Source of the DNA: Mycobacterium rhizamassiliense
Lineage (GTDB): Bacteria > Actinomycetota > Actinomycetes > Mycobacteriales > Mycobacteriaceae
DNA length: 64,000 bases
Assembly (NCBI RefSeq): GCF_900157375.1
Contig: NZ_LT721901.1
Span: 5,586,869-5,650,868 of the forward strand
Reading direction: 5' to 3'
Under the pieces are notes generated by a model. That model was not told where the DNA came from. It worked only from the letters and a program-made list of their open reading frames with translations, and made no database searches. The position numbers were made by a program, and so were the translations under genes. Shown here piece by piece: positions 1 to 8,275 of this stretch; positions within the stretch are counted from its first letter, which is position 1; the number at the start of each line of letters is the position of its first letter.

Positions 1-122
1 TCGAGGTCCACAACGGGCGAATCACGCTGTGGCGGGACTACTTTGACTTCTACGACATGCTCAAGGCCACCGCCCGCGGCCTGGTGGCGCTGGCGGTGCC
101 GTCGCTGAAACCGTCGTTCTGA
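1..122 (+). CDS. ephG: Limonene-1,2-epoxide hydrolase-like protein EphG, C-terminal end only
   Basis: Only the last 39 codons lie in the window; the gene begins upstream. The readable tail contains NGRITLWRDYFD, a block typical of the limonene-epoxide hydrolase fold (SnoaL/NTF2-like), where conserved Arg and Asp residues take part in water activation. It ends at a TGA at 120-122. Enzymes of this family open epoxides by a one-step, cofactor-free mechanism. In Mtb ephG (Rv2740) is followed by PE_PGRS47 and pspN; here pspM follows convergently after only 25 bp. The family call is fairly firm, the exact substrate unknown. Confidence 0.75.
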   Translation, partial: EVHNGRITLWRDYFDFYDMLKATARGLVALAVPSLKPSF

Positions 123-147
123 CGCGGCGGCTGGGCCCGCGCGCGAC

Positions 148-969
148 TCACTGACCGCGCGGCAGTCCGCCGAGTTCGTCGAACGCCTGCGCCCAACCGA
201 TCAGCCGATCGGTGGTCTCCACCAGTTCGGCCCGGTAGCGCTGGTGTGCCGCCACTAACCCGGCGTCGCCGTTGCCGTTCGCCGACGACACCAATTGCGC
301 TGCGGCGGTGACCATTTCGTTGTACTGGCGGACACCGGCGCTCAACTGCGCGGTGAACGCGTTGATGGTGGGCACCAGATACGCCCGCGAGGATTCCGAC
401 GTATGCGCCGCGCGCTCCATCGACACCACCTCGGCGGCGGTGGCCGCCATGGCCGACGAGGTCTTGTTCGCCGCGGTGGTCAGGCCGGCGACTTCGTCGG
501 CGGGCAGCATGGCGCCGCGCTCGATGACGCCCAGCAGGGAGAAGAAACCGCGTTCGGAGGCGCCCAGCGCGTACATCGCCGGTCGCGCGGCCGAACCCGG
601 TGGCGGCAGCCGGCGGACGGTGCTTGGCCGCTGCGTGGGCAGCGGCTCGGAGCGCAGCCAGCGATAGCGAAACAACAGCAGCGTCGCCGGAATCGACAGC
701 ACCACCGCGATCGCACCGGTGATCTGCAGCAGCAAGGTGAACCAACCCCAGGCCGCCAGCAGCGCGGTCACCGCCGCCCAGAACACGCACCCGGCGGCCG
801 ACAGCAGGCCCCAGCGCAGCGCGCGGCGGCGACGGCGCAGCTGCCGCGCCCGCGGATCCACGGCGGCGCTGATCCGCCGGGCGACCACGTCGGAGACGTC
901 GGCGGCCGTTTCCAGCCCCCGCTGCAGCAGCGCACGCAGTAGCCCGCGCTGACTCACGTTCACCGCCAT
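148..969 (-). CDS. pspM: PspM-like membrane partner of PspA (Rv2743c family)
   Basis: This 273-residue protein has a basic stretch (about residues 41-50), two predicted membrane helices (about 52-72 and 78-100) and a long, Ala-rich, probably helical cytoplasmic C-terminal region. It lies 18 bp downstream of pspA in the same direction, the position of Rv2743c in Mtb. From work on the Mtb system, this membrane protein holds PspA and ClgR in an envelope-stress circuit. The fourth Mtb gene (Rv2742c, pspN) is not found after it: the next feature is the convergent end of ephG. The call rests on context and topology more than on motifs. Confidence 0.75.
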   Translation of the reverse strand: MAVNVSQRGLLRALLQRGLETAADVSDVVARRISAAVDPRARQLRRRRRALRWGLLSAAGCVFWAAVTALLAAWGWFTLLLQITGAIAVVLSIPATLLLFRYRWLRSEPLPTQRPSTVRRLPPPGSAARPAMYALGASERGFFSLLGVIERGAMLPADEVAGLTTAANKTSSAMAATAAEVVSMERAAHTSESSRAYLVPTINAFTAQLSAGVRQYNEMVTAAAQLVSSANGNGDAGLVAAHQRYRAELVETTDRLIGWAQAFDELGGLPRGQ

Positions 970-987
970 GCCGCCCCGACCGCCGGG

Positions 988-1812
988 TTACTGACCAATC
1001 GGCTTCTCGGCGACGGGCCCACCGGTCTCGGTGGGCGTCGGTGTCGCGGGAGCTCCGGGGGCGGCCGCCGCCCCGCCCGCCGGCAGGGCCTCGCCCCGCA
1101 TCGACGCGCGGATCTGCTCGAGCCGCGAATGACCGGCCATCTCCACGCTGGCGTGCTGCACCTCGAGCATGCGGCCCTGCACCGAACCCTGCGCGAGTTC
1201 GGCGGAGCCGATCGCGTTGGCGTAGCGCCGCTCGATTTTGTCGCGCACCTCGTCGAGGCTCGGGGTGTTGCCCGGGGCGGCGATCTCACTCATCGACCGC
1301 AGCGAGGCGCTGACCTGCTCCTGCATCTTGGCCTGCTCGAGCTGGCTGAGCAGCTTGGTGCGCTCGGCGATCTTCTGCTGCAGCACCATCGAGTTCTGTT
1401 CGACGGCCTTCTTCGCCTGGCCCGCCGCGGCCAGAGCCTGATCGTGCAGGGTCTTGAGGTCTTCCACGCTCTGCTCGGCGGTCACCAGCTGGGCCGCGAA
1501 CGCCTCGGCGGCGTTGTTGTACTCGGTGGCCTTGGCTGCGTCGCCGGCGGCGGTGGCCTGGTCGGCCAGCGTCAGGGCCTGGCGCACGTTGACCTGAAGC
1601 TTCTCGATGTCGGCCAGCTGCCGGTTGAGCCGCATCTCCAGCTGGCGCTGGTTGCCGATCACCTGCGCGGCCTGCTGGGTCAGCGCCTGGTGGGTGCGCT
1701 GAGCTTCCTCGATGGCCTGCTGGATCTGAATCTTCGGGTCGGCGTGCTCGTCAATCTTCGCGTTGAACAGCGCCATGACGTATTTCCACGCTTTGACGAA
1801 CGGATTGGCCAT
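988..1812 (-). CDS. pspA: Phage-shock protein A homologue (35 kDa antigen)
   Basis: This is a 274-residue PspA/IM30 (ESCRT-III-like) protein. The N-terminus (FVKAWKYVMALFNAKIDEHA) has the amphipathic helix and the start of the PspA fold. Residues about 25-220 are nearly continuous coiled coil rich in Gln, Glu, Ala and Lys, and the tail is Pro/Ala/Thr-rich. Such proteins assemble on the inner face of the cytoplasmic membrane and protect it under stress. The ATG has a Shine-Dalgarno-like AAGGTGGAG upstream. It sits between clgR and pspM and is probably co-transcribed from the promoter before clgR. A strong GC hairpin lies in its leader (1843-1864). Confidence 0.95.
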   Translation of the reverse strand: MANPFVKAWKYVMALFNAKIDEHADPKIQIQQAIEEAQRTHQALTQQAAQVIGNQRQLEMRLNRQLADIEKLQVNVRQALTLADQATAAGDAAKATEYNNAAEAFAAQLVTAEQSVEDLKTLHDQALAAAGQAKKAVEQNSMVLQQKIAERTKLLSQLEQAKMQEQVSASLRSMSEIAAPGNTPSLDEVRDKIERRYANAIGSAELAQGSVQGRMLEVQHASVEMAGHSRLEQIRASMRGEALPAGGAAAAPGAPATPTPTETGGPVAEKPIGQ

Positions 1813-1842
1813 GACGTGACTCCACCTTCGTTTCTGGACGAC

Positions 1843-1864
1843 CCGGGGCCCGGCTAGGCCCCGG
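1843..1864 (-). other. GC-rich hairpin in the pspA leader
   Basis: CCGGGGCC at 1843-1850 and GGCCCCGG at 1857-1864 form a perfect 8-bp stem with a 6-nt loop. It lies between clgR and pspA, about 30 nt before the pspA start codon. No T-run follows, so it is not an ordinary intrinsic terminator. It could modulate read-through, mRNA processing or stability between clgR and pspA. A second palindrome, GGCCGGATCCGGCC, lies at 1918-1931 just after the clgR stop. Confidence 0.5.
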
Positions 1865-1949
1865 TGCTCATCTTGTCGCTCAATTTATCGGGTCGGTGCC
1901 GATCGCCCCACCCCTGAGGCCGGATCCGGCCGGCCCGTGTCGCCTCGGC

Positions 1950-2288
1950 TCAGGCCACCGCCAGCGACGCCACCGGTGGGATGACGACCTTGATGCTCGC
2001 ATCGATGCTGGCAGCGCTGACCTCGCTCGGGACCGCGGCGTGAGCAGCGCGTTCCTCGGCCGCCATCTGCTGGCCGGCGTCGATGAGGACGGCCGACAGC
2101 GCCACGTCGAGCGCATCGCAGATCGCGTTGAGCAACTCGCTGGAGGGCTCCTTGCGGCCGCGCTCGACTTCCGAGAGGTAACCCAGGCTCACCCGCGCCG
2201 CGTCCGACACCTCGCGCAGCGTCCGGCCCTGCGACGTCCGGGCCCGGCGCAGCACATCGCCGATGACCTCACGCACCAATGGCGACAT
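1950..2288 (-). CDS. clgR: ClgR, XRE-family transcriptional activator
   Basis: This 112-residue regulator has an N-terminal Cro/XRE helix-turn-helix (TLREVSDAARVSLGYLSEVE at about 22-41) followed by ERGRKEPSSELL, the signature of mycobacterial ClgR. The C-terminus ends in the conserved KVVIPPVASLAVA. In Mtb ClgR activates clp protease genes and its own operon after membrane damage. I chose the ATG at 2288 because AAGGAG lies 6 nt before it; an in-frame TTG at 2303 has no such support. The gene is preceded by a SigE-type promoter and a hairpin, and is followed by pspA and pspM. Confidence 0.93.
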   Translation of the reverse strand: MSPLVREVIGDVLRRARTSQGRTLREVSDAARVSLGYLSEVERGRKEPSSELLNAICDALDVALSAVLIDAGQQMAAEERAAHAAVPSEVSAASIDASIKVVIPPVASLAVA

Positions 2289-2317
2289 CCTGGTCTCCTT
2301 CAATCAGGCCATGCTTT

Positions 2318-2336
2318 CGGCGCCGAATCGGCGCCG
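2318..2336 (-). other. Perfect hairpin at the 5' end of the clgR transcript
   Basis: CGGCGCCG occurs at 2318-2325 and again at 2329-2336, separated by AAT. The octamer is its own reverse complement, so the two copies form an 8-bp all-GC stem with a 3-nt loop. It begins only a few bases after the start site expected from the SigE-type promoter and ends about 18 nt before the clgR ribosome-binding site. A 5'-end stem of this kind could stabilise the mRNA. Confidence 0.5.
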
Positions 2337-2346
2337 CCACTAGGTG

Positions 2347-2374
2347 AACGCCGGCGGCGACCGTCTGGGTTCCC
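2347..2374 (-). promoter_or_regulatory. SigE-type ECF promoter of clgR-pspA-pspM
   Basis: On the minus strand GGGAACCC (2374-2367) is followed after 16 bp by CGTT (2350-2347). This fits the mycobacterial SigE pattern (GGGAAC-type -35, cGTT -10, 15-16 bp spacer). Transcription would start near 2341, about 50 nt before the clgR ATG. In Mtb clgR and pspA are SigE-dependent, so the site agrees with known biology. Confidence 0.75.
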
Positions 2375-2408
2375 GTGGGGCCACGACAAAATCGCCCACG
2401 CCCGCCGA

Positions 2409-3026
2409 TCAGCTCGGCGACTGGCGGACTTCCCGGATCGTGGAGACCACGTAGTCCAGCCCGGTGACCACCGTCAGCACGATCGCGGCGGCCATCACCA
2501 CCGACGCGGCGATCAGAAACGGTCCGGATATCGGCAACACGAACAACCCGATCGCCACCGCCTGGACGAACGTCTTGAGTTTCCCGCCCCAGCTGGCCGG
2601 GATGACGCCGCGCCGAATGACGGCCAGCCGCAACAGCGTCACCCCGATCTCGCGGATCAGGATCAACACCGTCACCCACCACGGCAGGTCGCCGAGCATC
2701 GACAGGCCCACCAGCGCCGATCCGATCAGCATCTTGTCCGCGATCGGGTCGGCGAACGCGCCGAATTCGGTCGCCATCCCGTAGTTGCGGGCCAGCAGGC
2801 CGTCCAGCCGATCGGTGATGCACGCGACCGCGAAGATGACGAATGCCGTTATCCGGGCCGGGGTTTCGTGACCACCCCCGGCGAACAGCGCCAGCAGGAA
2901 AATCGGGACCAGGACCAGCCGCAATAAAGTCAGGATGTTTGCAAGGTTGGCGATGCGAGCACGCCCTGCCACAGGACCCGTCGGCGGCTGCCCCAACACG
3001 GCAACAGAATAACGGTTGACCAGCAC
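2409..3026 (-). CDS. pgsA3: CDP-alcohol phosphatidyltransferase (PgsA3-type phosphatidylglycerophosphate synthase)
   Basis: This is a 205-residue integral membrane enzyme of phospholipid synthesis. The CDP-alcohol phosphotransferase signature is complete: DRLDGLLAR, then GAFADPIADK, with the four metal- and substrate-binding Asp residues. It has about five hydrophobic segments. Such enzymes move a phosphatidyl group from CDP-diacylglycerol to an alcohol; PgsA3 is annotated as making phosphatidylglycerol phosphate. I place the start at GTG 3026 because the protein then begins just before RYSVAV, as in Mtb; GTG 2999 and an upstream TTG are possible. It lies 120 bp upstream of clgR and is divergent from argA with only 29 bp between starts. 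Confidence 0.88.
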   Translation of the reverse strand: MLVNRYSVAVLGQPPTGPVAGRARIANLANILTLLRLVLVPIFLLALFAGGGHETPARITAFVIFAVACITDRLDGLLARNYGMATEFGAFADPIADKMLIGSALVGLSMLGDLPWWVTVLILIREIGVTLLRLAVIRRGVIPASWGGKLKTFVQAVAIGLFVLPISGPFLIAASVVMAAAIVLTVVTGLDYVVSTIREVRQSPS

Positions 3027-3055
3027 TGCCGTCGCCGATGTCAATACTGTTATCC

Positions 3056-3583
3056 GTGACCGAAAGTGCACGGGAGAAGCGACCGGTGGTTGTCCGGCGC
3101 GCGCGAACGTCCGATGTCCCCGCGATCAAGCACCTCGTCGACACCTACGCGGGCAAGATTCTGCTGGAAAAGAACCTGGTGACGCTGTACGAGGCCGTCC
3201 AGGAGTTCTGGGTGGCCGAGCACCCCGAGAACCCGGACCAGCTCGTCGGCTGCGGGGCGTTGCACGTGTTCTGGTCGGACCTCGGCGAAATCCGCACGGT
3301 CGCGGTCGACCCGGTGGTGACCGGCCACGGCATCGGCCACGCGATCGTCAAGCGCCTGCTCGAGGTCGCCCGCGAGCTGCAGTTGGAACGGATCTTCGTG
3401 CTGACCTTCGAAACCGAGTTCTTCGGCAAGCACGGGTTCACCGAGATCGAGGGCACGCCGGTGACCGCCGAGGTGTTCGAGGAGATGTGCCGCTCCTACG
3501 ACATCGGCGTCGCCGAATTCCTGGACCTGAGCTACGTCAAGCCGAACATCCTGGGCAACACCCGGATGCTGCTGCTGCTCTAG
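3056..3583 (+). CDS. argA: L-glutamate N-acetyltransferase (short GNAT-type ArgA)
   Basis: This 175-residue protein is a single GNAT domain without the kinase-like domain of classical ArgA, as in Mtb Rv2747. It makes N-acetylglutamate, the first step of arginine synthesis. The acetyl-CoA loop is visible as GHGIGHAIV (about residues 90-98), and the C-terminus SYVKPNILGNTRMLLLL is typical of this actinobacterial form. The GTG at 3056 has no Shine-Dalgarno sequence and a short upstream AT-richer stretch (CAATACTGTTATCC), so the mRNA may be leaderless. Its stop is 3 bp from that of convergent ftsK. Confidence 0.93.
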   Translation: MTESAREKRPVVVRRARTSDVPAIKHLVDTYAGKILLEKNLVTLYEAVQEFWVAEHPENPDQLVGCGALHVFWSDLGEIRTVAVDPVVTGHGIGHAIVKRLLEVARELQLERIFVLTFETEFFGKHGFTEIEGTPVTAEVFEEMCRSYDIGVAEFLDLSYVKPNILGNTRMLLLL

Positions 3584-3586
3584 CGG

Positions 3587-6085
3587 CTATTCGACGCCCT
3601 CGTCGTCGTCGTCGGATCCGTCGGCGTTGGCCCCGCCGCGGATCAGCGCCAGCGTCCCTGCCAGTTCATCGGGCTTGACCAGCACCTCGCGCGCCTTGGA
3701 ACCCTCCGACGGGCCGACGATGCCGCGGGTCTCCATCAGGTCCATCAGGCGGCCCGCCTTGGCGAAGCCGACGCGCAGCTTGCGCTGCAGCATCGAGGTC
3801 GAGCCGAACTGGCTGGACACCACCAGCTCGACGGCCTGCAGGAACACGTCCATGTCGTCGCCGATGTCGGGGTCGACGTCGGTGCGCTCGGTGGTGGGCT
3901 TGGCCGCGGTGACGCCCTCGGTGTATTCGGGTTCGGCCTGGTCCTTGCAGGCGGTGACGACGGCGTGGATCTCCTCGTCGGTGATGTAGGCGCCCTGCAG
4001 CCGCACCGGCTTGTTCGTGCCCATCGGCAGGAACAGGCCGTCACCCATCCCGATGAGCTTCTCGGCGCCCGCCTGGTCCAGGATCACCCGGCTGTCGATC
4101 AGCGACGACGTGGCGAACGCCAGCCGCGACGGCACGTTCGTCTTGATCAGCCCGGTGACGACGTCCACCGACGGCCGCTGGGTGGCCAGCACCAGGTGGA
4201 TGCCGGCGGCGCGCGCCTTCTGGGTGATCCGCACGATGGCGTCCTCGACGTCGCGCGGGGCGGTCATCATCAGGTCGGCCAGCTCGTCGACGATCGCGAG
4301 CACGTAGGGATACGGCCGGTAGACACGCTGGCTGCCCAGCGGTGCGGTGATCTCGCCGGATCGGACCTTGGCGTTGAAGTCGTCGATGTGACGCACCCGG
4401 GAGGCCTGCATGTCCTGGTAGCGCTGCTCCATCTCCTCGACCAGCCAGGCCAGCGCGGCCGCCGCCTTCTTCGGCTGCGTGATGATCGGCGTGATGAGAT
4501 GCGGAATGCCTTCGTACGGCGTCAGTTCCACCATCTTCGGGTCGATCAGGATCAGCCTGACCTCTTCGGGGGTGGCCCGCGTCAGCAGCGAAATCAGCAT
4601 CGAGTTGACGAAGCTGGACTTACCGGATCCGGTGGAGCCGGCGACCAGCAGGTGCGGCATCTTGGCGAGGTTGGCCGAGATGAAGTCGCCCTCGATGTCC
4701 TTGCCGAGCCCGATCACCAGCGGGTGGTGATCGCGACGGGTCGACGGGTCGGTGAGGACGTCGGCCAGCCGCACCATCTCGCGGTCGGTGTTGGGCACCT
4801 CGATGCCGACGGCCGACTTGCCGGGAATCGGGGCCAGCATGCGCACGCTCTCGGTGGCCACCGCGTAGGCGATGTTCTTCTGCAGGGCGGTAATCTTCTC
4901 CACCTTGACGCCGGGCCCCAGCTCGACCTCGTAGCGGGTGACTGTGGGTCCCCGGGTGCAGCCGGTGACGGCGGCGTCGACCTTGAACTGGGTCAGCACC
5001 TCGGTGATGGCGTCGGCCATGACGTTGTTGGCGGCGCTGCGCTTCTTGGGCGGGTCGCCCATGACCAGCAGATCCAGCGACGGCAGGTGGTAGGGCCCCT
5101 CGACCACCCGGTCGACCACCGGGGCGTCCTGCTTCTTGGCCGCGCGACGACGGCTGCGCGCGGTGGGCTCCGGGATGGTGGGTGCCTCGTCGAACGGGTC
5201 GTCGGGCGACGCGGGCACCTCGTCGACCGGCGGCCACGCCGGCGGCGCTTTGCCGGCGGGCTTGTCGGCGACCTCTTCGGTGGGCGGATCGTCGTCGAAC
5301 TCGTCGGCGTAGTCGTAGGCGTCCTCGTCGTCGTAGACCTCGTCGACGAACCGGGTGTTGAACAAGGCCCGCATCGTCTCGGGCAGCTCGCGGATCGTGG
5401 TGCCGGTCAGCAGCAGCAGGCCGAACATGAAGCCGATGAACAACAGCGGCGCGGCGATCCAGGCGGTCAGCCCGTCCGACAGCGGACCACCGATGGCAAA
5501 GCCGATGAATCCCGCTGCGCGACGGCGCAATTCGGGGTCTTCCGGCGAACCGGACCACAGGTGGCGCAGGCCCAGGGCGGAGAGGCCGATCATGGTGGCG
5601 CCCAGGATCAGCCGGGGCCGCGCCTCCGGGTTGGGCTCGGTCCGCATCAGCAGCACCGCGATGGCCGCGAGCACCAGGGGAAGCGCCAACACGCCCGCGC
5701 CGACGAACGTCCGCAGCACCGTGTCGACCCACGCCCCGATCGGCCGAGCCGCGTTGAACCAGGAACTCGCGGCGATCACCACCGCGAACGCGAGCAACAC
5801 CAGCGCGATGCCATCCCGGCGGTGGCCGGGGTCGATGTCCCGGGCCCGCCCGATCGAGCGCGCCGCGCCCCCGGTGCCGCGGGCCGCCATCAGCCAGGTG
5901 GCGCGCAGGGCGCGCCCACACGTCACCCCGGTGGCGACCAGCAGCGACTGGTTGCGCCGCTTGGCGGGCTTGCTGGCCCGCTTGCGCGGGGGTGCCGGCC
6001 TGGTGTTTCGCGGCTTGCTGGACCGCGAAGTGGCCTTTGACCTGCTCGTTCGGTTTCCGGAGCGGGCAGCGGTCTTACTGGGCAT
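3587..6085 (-). CDS. ftsK: DNA translocase FtsK
   Basis: This 832-residue septal DNA pump has a very basic N-terminus (about 1-45), four hydrophobic membrane segments (about residues 85-235), an acidic linker (about 245-300, DDEDAYDYADEFDDD) and a C-terminal RecA-like motor. Walker A is GSTGSGKS near residue 482 and Walker B is LAIVDELADLM. The tail carries the winged-helix gamma domain that reads polar sequences. It moves chromosome ends through the closing septum. The ATG at 6085 gives MPSKTAARSG; a more upstream in-frame start would add a poorly conserved stretch. It converges with argA. Confidence 0.97.
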   Translation of the reverse strand: MPSKTAARSGNRTSRSKATSRSSKPRNTRPAPPRKRASKPAKRRNQSLLVATGVTCGRALRATWLMAARGTGGAARSIGRARDIDPGHRRDGIALVLLAFAVVIAASSWFNAARPIGAWVDTVLRTFVGAGVLALPLVLAAIAVLLMRTEPNPEARPRLILGATMIGLSALGLRHLWSGSPEDPELRRRAAGFIGFAIGGPLSDGLTAWIAAPLLFIGFMFGLLLLTGTTIRELPETMRALFNTRFVDEVYDDEDAYDYADEFDDDPPTEEVADKPAGKAPPAWPPVDEVPASPDDPFDEAPTIPEPTARSRRRAAKKQDAPVVDRVVEGPYHLPSLDLLVMGDPPKKRSAANNVMADAITEVLTQFKVDAAVTGCTRGPTVTRYEVELGPGVKVEKITALQKNIAYAVATESVRMLAPIPGKSAVGIEVPNTDREMVRLADVLTDPSTRRDHHPLVIGLGKDIEGDFISANLAKMPHLLVAGSTGSGKSSFVNSMLISLLTRATPEEVRLILIDPKMVELTPYEGIPHLITPIITQPKKAAAALAWLVEEMEQRYQDMQASRVRHIDDFNAKVRSGEITAPLGSQRVYRPYPYVLAIVDELADLMMTAPRDVEDAIVRITQKARAAGIHLVLATQRPSVDVVTGLIKTNVPSRLAFATSSLIDSRVILDQAGAEKLIGMGDGLFLPMGTNKPVRLQGAYITDEEIHAVVTACKDQAEPEYTEGVTAAKPTTERTDVDPDIGDDMDVFLQAVELVVSSQFGSTSMLQRKLRVGFAKAGRLMDLMETRGIVGPSEGSKAREVLVKPDELAGTLALIRGGANADGSDDDDEGVE

Positions 6086-6253
6086 GAGGGCAAGGGTAGT
6101 CGCAAATACATCATCTGCACCACCCGCCACACTGGTAACCGCCGGACGTGCCGGACTCTTCTTTCCGGCGCCGCAGTAGGGTGGCTGGTGTGATTCGAAG
6201 GGTGATGAGAGTCACTCCGCCAACTACCCCTTGAGCTGCCAGGAGGCACCAGC

Positions 6254-6568
6254 ATGCCCGTTGTCGTCGTCGCCACCTTGACCGTCAAACCCGAATCGGT
6301 CGACACGGTCCGCGACATCCTCAAAACCGCGGCCGAGGAAGTGCACACCGAGCCCGGCTGCCAGCTGTACGCCGTGCACGAATCGGGCGAGACCTTCATC
6401 TTCGTCGAGCAGTGGGCCGACGAGGAGGCGCTGAAGGCGCACAGCACCGCCCCCGCGGTGGGCAAGATGTTCACCGCGGCCGGCGAGCACCTGGCCGGGG
6501 CCCCGGACATCAAGATGCTGCAGCCGGTTCCCGCGGGCGACCCGGACAAGGGCCAACTGCGCCGGTGA
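6254..6568 (+). CDS. Antibiotic-biosynthesis-monooxygenase-family protein (Rv2749 type)
   Basis: This 104-residue protein is a single ABM (dimeric alpha-beta barrel) domain. It starts VVVVATLTVKPESVDTVRD and contains EPGCQLYAVHES and FVEQWADEEALKAH, the usual ABM pattern. Such proteins range from cofactor-free oxygenases to simple binding proteins, so no substrate is assigned. CAGGAGG lies 6 nt before the ATG. Its stop overlaps the GTG start of the next SDR gene (GTGA), so the two are translationally coupled. Confidence 0.85.
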   Translation: MPVVVVATLTVKPESVDTVRDILKTAAEEVHTEPGCQLYAVHESGETFIFVEQWADEEALKAHSTAPAVGKMFTAAGEHLAGAPDIKMLQPVPAGDPDKGQLRR

Positions 6569-7398
6569 GCAAGCAGGGCCCGGACGGGCCGCTGAAAGGG
6601 AAGGTCGCCCTCATCACCGGCGCGGCGCGCGGTCAGGGCCGCGCGCACGCCGTCCGGTTGGCGACCGACGGGGCGCACATCATCGCCGTCGACCTGTGCG
6701 ACCAGATCGCCAGCGTGCCCTACGCCCTGGCCACACCGGAGGACCTCGCGGCGACCGTCAAGCTCGTCGAGGACACCGGCGCGCGCATCGTGGCCAAACA
6801 GGCCGACGTCCGCGACCGGGACTCGCTGTCGGCCGCCGTGCGGGCGGGCATCGACGAGTTGGGCCGCCTCGACATCGTGGTCGCCAACGCCGGTATCGCG
6901 CCGATGCAATCCGGGGACGACGGCTGGCGTGACGTCGTCGACGTCAACCTCACCGGCGTCTACCACACCATCAAGGTCGCGATCCCGACCATGGTCGCCC
7001 AGGGCAGCGGCGGGTCGATCGTACTGATCAGCTCGAGCGCCGGGCTGGCCGGCGTCGGTAGCGCCGACGCCGGCTCGGTAGGCTACGCGGCGGCCAAGCA
7101 CGGTGTGGTCGGGCTGATGCGGGTCTACGCGAATCTGCTTGCCAAGGACATGATTCGGGTCAACTCGATTCATCCGTCCGGGGTAGAGACGCCGATGATC
7201 AACAACGAGTTCACCCGCGAGTGGCTGGCCAAGATGGCCGCCGCGACCAGCAGCCCCGGCAGCATGGGCAACGCCATGCCGGTGGAGACGCTGGACGCCG
7301 AGGACATCGCCAACGCGGTCGCGTGGCTGGTGTCCGACCAGGCGCGCTACATCACCGGCGTAACCCTTCCGGTCGACGCCGGATACCTGAACAAGTAG
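6565..7398 (+). CDS. Mycofactocin-coupled short-chain dehydrogenase (Rv2750 type)
   Basis: This 277-residue classical SDR has the cofactor motif TGAARGQGRAHA near the N-terminus, NAGIAP, a catalytic Ser in LISSSAG and the YAAAKHG active-site Tyr/Lys. The segment AVDLCDQIASVPYALATPED is the insertion typical of SDRs that hold NAD tightly and pass electrons to the redox peptide mycofactocin. The substrate is unknown, probably an alcohol. The start is the GTG at 6565, overlapping the stop of the ABM gene. The methyltransferase gene follows after 4 bp. Confidence 0.85.
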   Translation: MSKQGPDGPLKGKVALITGAARGQGRAHAVRLATDGAHIIAVDLCDQIASVPYALATPEDLAATVKLVEDTGARIVAKQADVRDRDSLSAAVRAGIDELGRLDIVVANAGIAPMQSGDDGWRDVVDVNLTGVYHTIKVAIPTMVAQGSGGSIVLISSSAGLAGVGSADAGSVGYAAAKHGVVGLMRVYANLLAKDMIRVNSIHPSGVETPMINNEFTREWLAKMAAATSSPGSMGNAMPVETLDAEDIANAVAWLVSDQARYITGVTLPVDAGYLNK

Positions 7399-7402
7399 GC
7401 AC

Positions 7403-8275
7403 ATGGCACGAAACCCCGCCGCTCTGACCGCTTTTGGACCGATGGTGCTGGCCGCCGTCGAGCAGAACGAGCCGCCGGGGCGCCGGCTGGTCGACGACGA
7501 CCTCGCCAACCTGTTCCTGCCCGCGCCGCTGCGGTGGCTGGTCGCCGCGACCCGGGTAGCGCCGGTTCGGCGCCTGATGATCCGCGGATCGGAATGGACC
7601 GGCCCCGGCCTGTGGGCGAATCTGGCCTGCCGCAAGCGGTTTATCGCCGACAAGATCGGCGAGACACTCGGCGACATCAACGCCGTCGTCATCCTGGGCG
7701 CCGGCCTGGACACCCGCGGCTACGCGCTGAATCGACGCGCGCACATCCCGGTGTTCGAGGTCGACCTGCCGGTGAACATCGCCAGGAAGGCGAAGACCGT
7801 CCGGCGGGTGCTCGGCGGCCCGCCGCTGTCGGTTCGGTTGGTGGCATTGGACTTTGAGCGCGACGACCTGTTGACGGCGCTGGCCGAGCACGGCTACCGC
7901 ACCGACTACCGGGGCTTCTTCATCTGCGAGGGCGTCACCCAATACCTGACCGAGGCCGGGGTGCGACGCACCCTGGAAGGCCTGCGGGCGGCCGCGCCGG
8001 GCAGCCGGCTGGTGTTCACCTATGTCCGCCAGGACTTCATCGAAGGTAGGGATCTCTACGGCACCCGGACGTTGTATCGCAGCGTGCGTGAGCGAAAGCA
8101 ACTGTGGCACTTCGGCTTAGAGCCCGAGGAGGTCGCCGGCTTCATCGCCGACTATGGCTGGCGGCTGATCGAGCAGGCCGGGCCCGACGAGCTGGTGCGG
8201 CGTTACGTCGAGCCCGCCGGTCGCAAGCTGCCGGCCTCGCAGCTGGAGTGGTCTGCCTACGCCGAAAAGGTCTAG
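7403..8275 (+). CDS. Class I SAM-dependent methyltransferase (Rv2751 family)
   Basis: This 290-residue protein belongs to the mycobacterial leucine carboxyl methyltransferase-like group, expanded in this genus. The SAM-binding glycine loop is VVILGAGLDTRGYAL, followed by an acidic residue in FEVDLP, and FFICEGVTQYL is a second conserved block. The substrate is unknown. The ATG is 4 bp after the SDR stop, so the three genes from 6254 probably form an operon. Its TAG overlaps the TAG of convergent RNase J within a CTAG at 8272-8275. Confidence 0.82.
   Translation: MARNPAALTAFGPMVLAAVEQNEPPGRRLVDDDLANLFLPAPLRWLVAATRVAPVRRLMIRGSEWTGPGLWANLACRKRFIADKIGETLGDINAVVILGAGLDTRGYALNRRAHIPVFEVDLPVNIARKAKTVRRVLGGPPLSVRLVALDFERDDLLTALAEHGYRTDYRGFFICEGVTQYLTEAGVRRTLEGLRAAAPGSRLVFTYVRQDFIEGRDLYGTRTLYRSVRERKQLWHFGLEPEEVAGFIADYGWRLIEQAGPDELVRRYVEPAGRKLPASQLEWSAYAEKV

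Noticed and set aside
3965..6040. A 691-codon open frame antisense to ftsK
   Set aside because: It is His/Gly/Arg-rich, has no motif or ribosome-binding site, and lies over a fully conserved FtsK.
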